A DNA stretch of 64,000 bases. It comes from UBA1845 sp002338715 (GTDB lineage: Bacteria; Planctomycetota; Phycisphaerae; UBA1845). Location: contig DAORAL010000020.1 in assembly GCA_035344155.1 (NCBI GenBank), positions 36,485 to 100,484 on the forward strand. Reading direction: 5' to 3'. Under the pieces are notes generated by a model. It made no database searches. It saw nothing but the letters and a program-made list of their open reading frames with translations, and was not told where the DNA came from. Shown piece after piece: positions 50,137 to 58,441 of this stretch. How positions within the stretch are numbered: position 1 is the stretch's first letter; each line of letters opens with the position of its first letter. The position numbers and the translations under genes were made by a program.

Positions 50137-50173
50137 AGACATAGTATCTATTGACTTGATAGGGAATACCTAT
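50137..50173. promoter_or_regulatory. OxyR-type operator overlapping the oxyR start codon
   Basis: The pattern AGAC-N7-CTAT-N7-ATAG-N7-CTAT fits the 37-base OxyR consensus of four tetramers at helical spacing; three of the four are exact and the first is partial. The last CTAT includes the first bases of the oxyR ATG (50172). A TATAAT at 50127-50132 sits just upstream on the plus strand and may be the oxyR -10. Binding here would both repress oxyR and activate katA. Confidence 0.65.
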
Positions 50174-51050
50174 GGAACTGCACCAACTGCGATATTTCGT
50201 CACCGTGGCTGACAAAGGGGGATTCACGCGGGCGGCAGAGGCCTGTTTCGTGTCCCAGCCGTCACTCAGTCAGCAGATCATCAAGCTTGAACGCGAACTG
50301 GGTCACCGCCTTTTCGACCGCCTCGGTCGCACCGTCAAGCTCACCGAAGCCGGTCACGCCGCATACGCCCACGCCATTTCCATCCTCCGCTCCGTCGACG
50401 AAATCGAAGACAGCGTGATCGCAGCCACCGACCCTGAGAAAGGCGCGATCACCGTTGGGGCGATCCCGACCATCGCGCCGTACCTCATGCCCGCATTAAT
50501 CAAACGCTTTGCCAAAACCTACCCCGAATCCGTCATCTCCATCCACGAAGACCTCACTGCCGAAACCGAGCGCCGCTGCGCCGTTGGCGAAATCGACATC
50601 GGCATCATTGCGACCCCGCCAGCCAACAGCGCCCTACGCAGTCAGGAATTGTTCACCGAAGAAATGCTGCTCGCGCTGCCGGCGAATCACCGCCTTGCAA
50701 ACAAGAAACGCATCGGATTGGAGGATGTCGCCGGCGAACCGTTCGTGCTCATGAACGAGTTACACTGTCTGGGCGAACAGGTCGTCGGCTTCTGCCACAA
50801 ACAAGGTTGCCTGCCCGTCGTGCGCTGCGTGGGTGTGCAACTGTTGACCATTCAACAACTCGTCGCGCTGGGACGCGGGGTGTCGCTCATACCGGCGATG
50901 GCCGCCCAATCCGACAAACGCTGCGCGTACCGATCACTGGCCGCGCCGAAACCACAGCGCACGATTCGCATGATCTGGCACAAGGATCGTTATCAATCGC
51001 AATTGGTTCGGGCGTTCTTGGAAGTGCTTGCAGGTTGCGGAAAGTTGTGA
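50172..51050 (+). CDS. oxyR: LysR-type peroxide sensor OxyR
   Basis: The 292-residue product begins MELHQLRYFVTVADKGGFTR with the LysR winged helix (SQPSLSQQIIKLERELGHRLF). In the effector domain HCLGEQVVGFC places Cys at residues 199 and 208, the same numbers and eight-residue spacing as the redox pair of Escherichia coli OxyR. LHxLGEQ and FCHKQG extend that match. Together with the divergent catalase and the operator this makes OxyR near certain. Confidence 0.95.
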   Translation: MELHQLRYFVTVADKGGFTRAAEACFVSQPSLSQQIIKLERELGHRLFDRLGRTVKLTEAGHAAYAHAISILRSVDEIEDSVIAATDPEKGAITVGAIPTIAPYLMPALIKRFAKTYPESVISIHEDLTAETERRCAVGEIDIGIIATPPANSALRSQELFTEEMLLALPANHRLANKKRIGLEDVAGEPFVLMNELHCLGEQVVGFCHKQGCLPVVRCVGVQLLTIQQLVALGRGVSLIPAMAAQSDKRCAYRSLAAPKPQRTIRMIWHKDRYQSQLVRAFLEVLAGCGKL

Positions 51051-51063
51051 TCAGGAATGTCGA

Positions 51064-52374
51064 TCAGGAATGCGACTTGGCGTCGGTGTGTTCGCCAAAC
51101 ACGAGCACGCGGTTCTTGCCGGTGCCTTTGGCCCGCAAAAGCGCCTCGTCGGCTTGGGCGATCAACTCTTCCGCTGTCGAAGCATCCCAAGGGAAACTCG
51201 CGAGTCCGCCGCTGATGGTGATCGAACCGGGCGCGTGGTCGACGAGCGATTCACATTGCCAACCGAGCAGATCCTTCTTGAAACGCTCCAACACACTCAG
51301 CGCGTCGAGCGGATGGTTGCTGCCAGCCACCCGCGGCTGATCTGCATCCCAGAAGATCACGCAAAATTCATCACCACCGTAGCGCGTCACAATGTCATGA
51401 TCGCGGCAGTGCGATTGGAACATCTTGCCAATGCAGCGAATGATCTCGTCACCAGCCGCATGACCGTATGCGTCGTTGTAACTCTTGAAATCGTCAATAT
51501 CGAACAGCAACACCGTCACGCGGAATCGATCGCGCCGCGCCTTCTCCAGCAAATCCGTCAGCAGACGAAGGGCGTAGCGCCGATTGTGCAATCCGCTCAA
51601 CTCATCCGTCAGCGCTTCTTTGCGCCACGAGCGATGGTTGGCTGCCGCGTCCAAAATGTGGGAGGCCAATCGTCCGTAATGGGCGAGTTTGTCAATGTCC
51701 GCCGGTCGATACGGTATGCGTCGCGGACCGACACTGATCTGCCCGATCGACTTCGTTCCGCGTTTGATCAACTCGACCAGCACCGGTTCAGCCACCGTTC
51801 CCCCGCTCGATGCCGTTGATCCGTCGGCGACGATCGTCACCGATTCACTTTGCATCGCCAGTCGAACGAGGTCAGCCAACCTGGTCAACGTTGAAAAATC
51901 GTCGCGACCAAGTTGTGCAAGCAAGTCACTCAGCGCCGCGAGCTCTTCCATCGACGCGGTTGCACATTTTTCGGCGCCGCGCGAAAGCTCTGTCCGCGTC
52001 ACAAATCCCAGCGCCGCATCAAACTCGGCATGGTCAACAGGAAGCAGCAGATAGTCATCCGCACCCGATGCCGCAATTGCCTTAACGTGCGGTTCCAAGT
52101 CGACAGGACAACAGAGAATAACCTTGGTGTGTTCGCCAGCCGCTTCACGCAAACCGCGCAGCGCCGGCAGAAGTTGTGGATCGTCATCGGTTACATGAAC
52201 AAGCACCGCCCGAACATTGCTGTGCGCCAACTCATCGATGCCTTCCAGAAAACTCGTCGTCTTCACCACGACGCAATTCTGATAGCGGTCACGCAGAAAA
52301 CCCGACAGTACGTCGGATGACTCGATGAGCAACAACCGGTCGCGTTCAAGAATGTTGGGCGATGAAGATATCAA
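51064..52374 (-). CDS. Diguanylate cyclase with degenerate receiver and GAF-like middle
   Basis: The 436-residue protein has a receiver-like N-terminus (RLLLIESSDVLSGFLRD..., VILCCPVDLEPHVKAIAASG, DDYLLLPVDHAEFDAAL) in which the phosphoacceptor Asp is not clear. A middle region (STLTRLADLVRLAMQSESV) leads to a GGDEF domain from about residue 258 with LTDELSGLHNRRYAL, the intact active loop RYGGDEF and an RDHD I-site exactly five residues before it. It should make c-di-GMP and be product-inhibited. The PilZ-like protein at 4.2-4.6 kb is a possible receptor. It lies 60 bases downstream of the 52435 gene on the same strand. Confidence 0.93.
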   Translation of the reverse strand: MISSSPNILERDRLLLIESSDVLSGFLRDRYQNCVVVKTTSFLEGIDELAHSNVRAVLVHVTDDDPQLLPALRGLREAAGEHTKVILCCPVDLEPHVKAIAASGADDYLLLPVDHAEFDAALGFVTRTELSRGAEKCATASMEELAALSDLLAQLGRDDFSTLTRLADLVRLAMQSESVTIVADGSTASSGGTVAEPVLVELIKRGTKSIGQISVGPRRIPYRPADIDKLAHYGRLASHILDAAANHRSWRKEALTDELSGLHNRRYALRLLTDLLEKARRDRFRVTVLLFDIDDFKSYNDAYGHAAGDEIIRCIGKMFQSHCRDHDIVTRYGGDEFCVIFWDADQPRVAGSNHPLDALSVLERFKKDLLGWQCESLVDHAPGSITISGGLASFPWDASTAEELIAQADEALLRAKGTGKNRVLVFGEHTDAKSHS

Positions 52375-52434
52375 TGAAGCCTGCTTTCGTTGCTGTCGAT
52401 TCCGTGATCGAAACGATTCAGTCGCTTGCGCTCG

Positions 52435-53502
52435 TTACTCACCTAGCAGCAAACTCAATTCTTCCGGCGATAGAAGCGGCGGATCGTCCGACATCGCTTC
52501 GGTTTCGTCCGACCTGGGTGCATCCTGACTGCCTGCCGCGTCGTCGACCGAAGCGGCTGGCGGTGTGGGCCCGGTTCGCGTTGGCGGCGTACGCGTCGTT
52601 CCGCGACTCGCCTCGGACCAAGGAACAATCACGGGCCGACAGTCGTCGGGACTGTCATCATCAAATCCGGATTCCTCGCTCGGCTCAGCTGGGTCCCGGT
52701 CGAAGTCGCCGCCGGATTCGTACCCTTCCGATGCATTATCTACGTCCAGGTCAGCCGAGGGTTCTCCGCCGTCTTCCACCAATTCCAGCGATGGGTCTGT
52801 TGGCGGATGGCCCGAAATGCCCTCCGGTATCGAAATGCCCCCCGGAGATGTCCCAACCCCACTGGTTTCTATGCCCCCCAATTCGCCGGGGTCAAACGTG
52901 TCATCAGTTTTTGTGAAATCAGCGTCTGCAAGGTCCGATTCCCAATCGATGCTCTCCGGCCCACCCGAAACGGGTTCCACACCAACAGCATCGAATTCAT
53001 TATCGGGAGAAGCAAATGTATCCGGATTATTTTGCGTTTCGTCGAAGCCGCCCGCATCTGTTGGAAAATCGCCCCAGACGTCGACGTCAGCCGAATCGGG
53101 GTCGGCGATTGCCCCCACATCACCATGCTCAGCCAGGATGCCTTCGACCGCCTCCGTCGAAAGGCGCGCGGAAGCGCCGGCTTGGATTGCCCGGTCGATC
53201 TTCGCGGCGCAGCGGTCTTCACCCACCACAAAAATGCAAAGCTCGGGATACGATCGTGTGCAGATTGAAAAAAATTCGAATTCGGGCGAGGTCAGCCAAT
53301 CCACCCGAACCAGGGCGATCACCGGCTTGAGCGTCTTAATCCGCGCCAGCGCCTCATACACCGAAGGGCAATGCACCAACGCAAACGCATGATCCCCCAT
53401 CAGCCCCTGGATTGACGGCGGCAGTTCGTCGGTATCAATGTCGACGCACAGAATCACTTCTTTGGATTCGGGATTCGTCTCTGCCAAATTCATCTCGAAC
53501 AC
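52435..53502 (-). CDS. Receiver-like protein with long acidic disordered tail
   Basis: The 355-residue product has a receiver-like fold over residues 15-125 (EVILCVDIDTDELPPSIQGL, VIALVRVDWLTSPEFEFFSI, CIFVVGEDRCAAKIDRAIQA), with Val-Arg-Val-Asp where the phosphorylated Asp would be. About 220 residues of Asp/Glu/Gly/Ser/Pro-rich, disordered sequence follow. The last 13 residues, LLSPEELSLLLGE, look like a short helical binding motif similar in form to the FliM N-terminal peptide. It precedes the GGDEF gene and may act with it. Function unknown. Confidence 0.7.
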   Translation of the reverse strand: MFEMNLAETNPESKEVILCVDIDTDELPPSIQGLMGDHAFALVHCPSVYEALARIKTLKPVIALVRVDWLTSPEFEFFSICTRSYPELCIFVVGEDRCAAKIDRAIQAGASARLSTEAVEGILAEHGDVGAIADPDSADVDVWGDFPTDAGGFDETQNNPDTFASPDNEFDAVGVEPVSGGPESIDWESDLADADFTKTDDTFDPGELGGIETSGVGTSPGGISIPEGISGHPPTDPSLELVEDGGEPSADLDVDNASEGYESGGDFDRDPAEPSEESGFDDDSPDDCRPVIVPWSEASRGTTRTPPTRTGPTPPAASVDDAAGSQDAPRSDETEAMSDDPPLLSPEELSLLLGE

Positions 53503-53684
53503 CGACCGGTGAATAAGATCTGAACTATTTCATCAGCGACACGGGCCCGTCTGACCGCATTCGAGTCAAACCGCCGAAATTCGCGCTTTTGCCCAGCTTA
53601 CAGGTGGAGCTGGTGATGGTCAACGATTCAGTTTCTTGCGATGCAATGGGTCGGCAAGCCGCTCAACCCGTTTGCTGCCCCCGG

Positions 53685-54131
53685 TCAGCCGACCGAACTG
53701 CCCGGTTCGATGCTGTCGTCGGTGGTGACGAGGATCACCTTCGAGCGATCTTCCGAAGAAGCAGCGAGCAGCATGCCCTGGCTGACCTCACCGCGCATTT
53801 TGCGGGGTGCAAGGTTGGCGACGACGACAATGTTCTTACCCACCAGGGAAGCGGCTTCGTAATGCCCGCGCAGCCCGGCGCAGATCTGCCGCTGTTCGGT
53901 TCCCAGATCAACCTTGAGCACGATGAGCTTGTCGGCATTGGGATGGTCGTTGGCTTCAAGCACCCGCGCAACCTTCAGACTCACCTTGAAGAAGTCGTCG
54001 ATGCTGATCAAGCCCGAATCGTCAGCCGACGAGGCGGCTGTTGTCGGAGCCGGTTGCGACGAAGCCGGTTGCGACGGGGCGGCTTGGGGTTCTGCGTTCG
54101 GGCCAGATGCCTGTGGTTTTTCTTCAGTCAT
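53685..54131 (-). CDS. tRNA-binding domain protein (MetRS C-terminal/Trbp111 type)
   Basis: The 148-residue protein has a 40-residue Pro/Ala/Gln/Ser N-terminus, then the OB-fold of MetRS-beta/Trbp111: ISIDDFFKVSLKVARVLEAN, HPNADKLIVLKVDLGTEQRQ, ICAGLRGHY, and NIVVVANLAPRKMRGEVSQG. This domain binds the tRNA elbow. In many bacteria it is fused to MetG; here it is free, so a separate MetG core is expected elsewhere. The symbol metG2 is sometimes used but is not assigned here. Confidence 0.9.
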   Translation of the reverse strand: MTEEKPQASGPNAEPQAAPSQPASSQPAPTTAASSADDSGLISIDDFFKVSLKVARVLEANDHPNADKLIVLKVDLGTEQRQICAGLRGHYEAASLVGKNIVVVANLAPRKMRGEVSQGMLLAASSEDRSKVILVTTDDSIEPGSSVG

Positions 54132-54508
54132 GATGCGTTTCTCCTAGGCGCGAAAGTGTATCGAGCCCCCGAAAAAACGCCAATCATCACGTTAGGGCGA
54201 CCAGCGAAATTTGACTATCCGCCGAATCTGACGCCACCATCTGATTCTCGATTCGGCACGTCGCACAGTAGCAAGGAACTCTCTTTACGGCGGCCCGAGG
54301 ATGCAATGTCAACCGTGGAGTAAGATGTAGTCAATGACGTGCGAGAAGTCACCAGGGGAATCTGAACTTAGCAAATTGATCAATTTGCAGGAGTCAGGAC
54401 ACCAACTGGATGGTCGTTCGGGCGGAACCAAGGGTTTCTTGCGCTCAGTGACACAAGTTTGGATCTGAGCAAAAGCCTGAGAATGCCAAGGGTACCGCCC
54501 AAGAAAGA
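54132..54508. other. Intergenic region with perfect 18-base palindrome
   Basis: GCAAATTGATCAATTTGC at 54371-54388 is a perfect inverted repeat of 18 bases without spacer, typical in form of a dimeric repressor operator. It lies downstream of the ATPase gene at 54509 and upstream of the tRNA-binding gene at 54131. The surrounding sequence is more AT-rich than the genome average seen here. No gene is called. Confidence 0.6.
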
Positions 54509-55786
54509 CTAATCGGGAAATGGCAATAATCCTTGAAATTCTCTTGCAGCCTCACGGGACATACCCATTTCTTCCAATAGATCACCGACAACTACGCCTT
54601 CTCTGATCCCTCTCAAGATTACATAGGGGCGCAGCAATGGATTGTTGAATGCGTATCTTGCCCGCCGCTTTTTTCCAGTACATTCAAATACCGGTCCACG
54701 TTCCTCATCTTCAGAGAAGTCTTTGAGATGCCGAGAGAAGGCTGGAATCTCGTACTTGGTTTGTGTGATTCTCCGCAACGGCTCACGAACATCAGTTGAC
54801 GAGAAGAATCCGCGATCATCAGTATGTGCCATGGCGCACGCAAGTAAGACGCTCCCGTACAGTGTCCCCTTGCGTTGCGCTTGCGTGGCGCGGTGATAAG
54901 CTTCTCGTGTCGTCACGAGCGTGTTTTTCAGCGCCCCATCGATTCCCCCTTTAACATCTTGAAGACTGATCTGACGGGACTCACGGTCAATTGCACAAAA
55001 TGCCGATTCTTGTCCGAGAAGGTGCGTGTAATGCGGGAATCCTCGTGACAGAAACACAATCAAATCCCTCGCATCTTCATCTATCTCCATTTGCATGACT
55101 GTCATTGCCCTGTCGACAATTTCTGTCAATTCGTCCTGTGTCATCGGGGGCATCGCGATTTGAACTAGACATCGCTCGATGGACTCATGTTCCTTGAGAA
55201 GTTCAAGTATGTTGTTGGCCACACCAACGAGAACGAGCGTTATCGCCACGGAGTTGTCGGACAAATCCTTAATAGTGTCAGCAAAAACTGCTCTCTCGTC
55301 TTCGTCGAGGACATTAAATTCGTCGAACACCAAAACAATTTCAAAGCCCTCGTCGCATTCTTGCTCAATTATCCTCCGGATGTCACCAGCACCTACTTCA
55401 TCTGGCAAGAATTGTGACAGATTGTATTCAATGGTTGATCTGCCTGGCACTCTCGTTTCAGGTGTTCCCCCTTCTACGAGTACTGGAATGGACTCGAATG
55501 ACCTCCGCCACACGTCTCCAAAGTCGTCATCTTTTGTGCAATTGATTTTGATAAATCGCATGCTCTCAAAGTCTTCAAAGATGTGCTTGAACATGCTGGC
55601 GAGTGATGTCTTGCCCACTCCTCGCTGACCGTACATGACCATATGACAACCACGTGACGTGACTGCCTTGATCAGAGATTTTATCTGCTCTGTTCTCCCG
55701 CAGAACAACTTGAATTCATCCACAGGAGCGCCAGGACTGAACGCTCTACCGGCCAGAGCACGAAGCCTAACCCACCTTTTTTCCAT
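54509..55786 (-). CDS. Orc1/Cdc6-like AAA ATPase with C-terminal winged helix
   Basis: The 425-residue product (start at 55786, with GAGG upstream) begins with AFSPGAPVDEFKLFCGRTEQ, then Walker A YGQRGVGKTSLASM near residue 57, Walker B VLVFDEFNVLDEDE near residue 150 and a sensor-type ITLVLVGVANNI. After residue 300 comes a winged-helix-like part (GPVFECTGKKRRARYAFNNP, LLRPYVILRGI). It is a stand-alone P-loop ATPase of the AAA_16/Orc-Cdc6-like class. Its base composition is more AT-rich than its neighbours, which suggests transfer. Members often occur near mobile or defence genes, but no partner is seen here. Confidence 0.8.
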   Translation of the reverse strand: MEKRWVRLRALAGRAFSPGAPVDEFKLFCGRTEQIKSLIKAVTSRGCHMVMYGQRGVGKTSLASMFKHIFEDFESMRFIKINCTKDDDFGDVWRRSFESIPVLVEGGTPETRVPGRSTIEYNLSQFLPDEVGAGDIRRIIEQECDEGFEIVLVFDEFNVLDEDERAVFADTIKDLSDNSVAITLVLVGVANNILELLKEHESIERCLVQIAMPPMTQDELTEIVDRAMTVMQMEIDEDARDLIVFLSRGFPHYTHLLGQESAFCAIDRESRQISLQDVKGGIDGALKNTLVTTREAYHRATQAQRKGTLYGSVLLACAMAHTDDRGFFSSTDVREPLRRITQTKYEIPAFSRHLKDFSEDEERGPVFECTGKKRRARYAFNNPLLRPYVILRGIREGVVVGDLLEEMGMSREAAREFQGLLPFPD

Positions 55787-56344
55787 CACACCCACCTCAC
55801 AAATTCGTCGCAACCAATTGTGCGAAACCGGGACATAAATGACAACAATCCGAATTAAATGACAACGATAGAATTTAATTTGCATATATCATGCCTTCGT
55901 CGCAATTCGCCGTCAACTAATTGTCCTAAGTCGCCCGGATAAAGTGAAACTGCAACAATGTGCCTGCGATGATGGAATCGCGATTTGGGGCAATAGCCAA
56001 CGCCTCGCGAGAGGAGCAACATCTGTACCACCGTTCACCGAGACCCGGGTTAGTAATTCAGCCATCCTAGACCGCCTCTCATGACTTAGGCATCGCGTAC
56101 CCCTTTGATAAGACAAGCGCGTGCGCCGTTCGCCAATCCGGATCAAGAAAACGCCAGCCATTCAAGAACTGCAACACCAAGAACAGCGCGTACATAAAGC
56201 CTGAGCCCGAAACGCCTACCAATGTTTGGACGTGGGGCAATTGAATTGGATTTCTAAAATGAGACGTCAAAGGTACGTTGCTGTTCGCGACGCAATCCTG
56301 CCCTGCGCTCTGCGCGGGTAGTTCATTGGCGATCACGCGTTACA
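55787..56344. other. AT-richer intergenic region, no confident gene
   Basis: These 558 bases upstream of the ATPase gene are AT-richer near 55840-55900. Two minus-strand open frames (55913-56161 and 56079-56336) were considered. The second ends with a hydrophobic SGFMYALFLVLQFLNGWRFL but has no recognised family. They might be remnants of an inserted element. No inverted repeats marking its ends were found. Confidence 0.35.
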
Positions 56345-56356
56345 ATGGCCGTCACC

Positions 56357-57397
56357 ATGAAGCCTTGTCCACTTATCTTCAAACCCATCTTCAAGCCCAG
56401 AATCTGGGGCGGGCGCAAGATCCATACGCAGTTCGACAAGCCCCTTCCGCCCGGCGAAAACTTCGGTGAGTCGTGGGAACTTGCCGACCTTGAGGACGAT
56501 CAATCGGTGGTTGCGTCGGGCCCGCAGCAGGGACGCACGTTGCGCGAATTGGTTGTCGAATGGGGCGATCAACTCCTCGGCGGCATCGCGCTATTTGAAG
56601 GACGATTCCCGCTGCTGATCAAATACCTCGACGCCCGCGAGCATCTCAGCGTGCAGGTCCATCCCGATGCCAAGTTAGCCGCCCAACTCGGCGGGGCTGT
56701 GCGGGTCAAGAATGAAGCGTGGGTGGTGATCGATGCGGAACCGGACGGCTGCATTTATCGCGGGCTGGTTGATGGCGTTACCCCAGACCAATTCTCGAAA
56801 GCGTTATCGGACGGCGGCGTCGAGAAACTTCTGAAACGCATCCCCGTGCGCCCGGGCGACGCGTATTACCTGCCGAGCGGAACGGTTCACGCGCTGGGCG
56901 GCGGCGTGCTGGTGGCTGAGGTGCAAACGCCATCCGACACGACCTATCGCGTGTACGACTGGGATCGCGTCGATGCCGCAACGGGCAAGCCACGCGAACT
57001 GCATATCGACCGGGCGATGCAGTGCATTAATTTCGGCGACCAGACGATCGAAGGCGAAGAGCGCTCTCATGTCGCGAGCGTGTGGACGACGATCACGCGA
57101 TTGGTGACGTGCGAGTCGTTTATCATCGAGCGCGTCCGCATGGTTGAAGGACTCGACCAGGACATCCCCTACAAGCAGCTCGTCGTGTGGATGGTCTTGG
57201 AAGGTCGGGCGACGATCACCTGGGACAAGGGCCAATCGCGCCTCGACGTCGGCAAAGGCGACACCGTGCTCATCCCTGCCGGCGCGAATGACTGTCGCCT
57301 ACAGACCGAGACCGACTGCGTCTGGCTCGAGGTCACCGTCCCCGGGTTCGCACAATTCGAACAACCGGCTGGGCCCAATAACCTGCAGGCCGAATAA
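56357..57397 (+). CDS. manA: Mannose-6-phosphate isomerase, class I
   Basis: The enzyme interconverts mannose-6-phosphate and fructose-6-phosphate and feeds GDP-mannose synthesis. The 346-residue product has the short class I layout: PLIFKPIFKPRIWGGRKI at the start, GESWELAD, LSVQVHPDAKLA with a zinc His, KNEAWVVIDAEPDGCIYRGL, and YYLPSGTVHALGGGVLVAEV with the other ligands, then SDTTYRVYDWDR. The ATG at 56357 is preferred because TACAAT at 56341-56346, a possible -10, overlaps the upstream ATG at 56345. It may supply the glycan genes at 30-37 kb. Confidence 0.93.
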   Translation: MKPCPLIFKPIFKPRIWGGRKIHTQFDKPLPPGENFGESWELADLEDDQSVVASGPQQGRTLRELVVEWGDQLLGGIALFEGRFPLLIKYLDAREHLSVQVHPDAKLAAQLGGAVRVKNEAWVVIDAEPDGCIYRGLVDGVTPDQFSKALSDGGVEKLLKRIPVRPGDAYYLPSGTVHALGGGVLVAEVQTPSDTTYRVYDWDRVDAATGKPRELHIDRAMQCINFGDQTIEGEERSHVASVWTTITRLVTCESFIIERVRMVEGLDQDIPYKQLVVWMVLEGRATITWDKGQSRLDVGKGDTVLIPAGANDCRLQTETDCVWLEVTVPGFAQFEQPAGPNNLQAE

Positions 57398-57550
57398 CCC
57401 GCAGCCACTCGTCATATGCACGAATATCCCCAGCCCCATTGAGACCAGCCCCCCAAAATCGTTAGGATGAGAATCGTTGGTATGGCATAACTTGCGGGCA
57501 CATCGACGTCGACCCGAGCCACCCGCGAACCACCCAGGGCAGCAGGACGA

Positions 57551-58264
57551 ATGAGCAAACGGCATGACTATGTGGACGATGCGCTGGAGGACAAACTGCG
57601 CATCGGCGAAACGATCCTATGGATCTACGGGTGTTTGCTCATCCTTGCCGGCGGTGGTTTTGTGATTGCCAAGTGCCTGGTGGCGGAGTTCGGCGCGGCC
57701 TTCGTCGGATTTGTGGCCACGCTCACCGGGGCGGGGTTGGTCGCGCTGTGCTGGATGTCGTTTCGCATGATCCGAACGGTGAAGTCGAACGCCCACCGCC
57801 TCGAACGACTGCGACAGCGCATCGATGAATTGGAATTGGAAATCGATCAGGGCGCTACCGGTATCGTCGCGCCGCAGCATTCACCACCGCTTCCCACGGG
57901 CGAGTCGGCTGACTCCGAAATCGAGCGGGAACGTTTCCGCTTTGAACACGCCCTGTCATTTCGCGACATCGAAACGTGTCGATATCTTTGGCCCATCGTC
58001 AAGGAATCAATCGATACCGAACGGGCTGATCGGTATGAACAGGCGCTCGCAGACATGGAGCACGAGACGGCCGAGTCGCTGCGCCAGGAGTTCGCCGTGC
58101 AGTTGCGTGATCACGATTACGCCACAGCCCTGCAAACCGGCGAGCGCATCACCGCGCTATTTCCAACCAGTCGAATGTCATCCGATTTCAAATCGATCCG
58201 CGAGCGCGTCGAAACACTGGCCACCGCGAACAAGAACGACAACAACCACACAGGCAAGCTATAG
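57551..58264 (+). CDS. Hypothetical membrane protein with coiled coil
   Basis: The 237-residue product is unrecognised. Two membrane segments (TILWIYGCLLILAGGGFVIA and FVGFVATLTGAGLVALCWMS) are followed by a short coiled coil (SNAHRLERLRQRIDELELEI), a Pro/Ser/Gly linker and a helical C-terminal region from about 120 with Glu/Arg-rich helices (ALQTGERITALFPTSRMSSD). The last part might form TPR-like hairpins. It starts 153 bases after manA and may share its transcript. Confidence 0.6.
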   Translation: MSKRHDYVDDALEDKLRIGETILWIYGCLLILAGGGFVIAKCLVAEFGAAFVGFVATLTGAGLVALCWMSFRMIRTVKSNAHRLERLRQRIDELELEIDQGATGIVAPQHSPPLPTGESADSEIERERFRFEHALSFRDIETCRYLWPIVKESIDTERADRYEQALADMEHETAESLRQEFAVQLRDHDYATALQTGERITALFPTSRMSSDFKSIRERVETLATANKNDNNHTGKL

Positions 58265-58300
58265 AACACGTCGCGTCCAAACATAGCCGCGCGACAGCGT

Positions 58301-58330
58301 CGTCATTCCCGCGAAGGCGGGAATCCAGGG
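58301..58330. repeat. dRS3-like palindromic element (ATTCCCGC-GAAG-GCGGGAAT)
   Basis: A perfect 8-bp stem with GAAG loop at 58305-58324, flanked by CGTC and CCAG. The same kind of element, CGTCATTCCCGC-N4-GCGGGAATCC, is scattered in many bacterial genomes and is known in Neisseria as the dRS3 type. Only one copy is in this window. It lies between convergent genes. Confidence 0.85.
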
Positions 58331-58441
58331 GCAAAACGAAGTCAATCCACGTAGGTACTGGCGCCCGTGCTGCGAAGAGTGGACGAGCAAGACGCTACGC
58401 TCGGATTATGATCGCTACAACATTCCGCCCGTATTTAGAAG

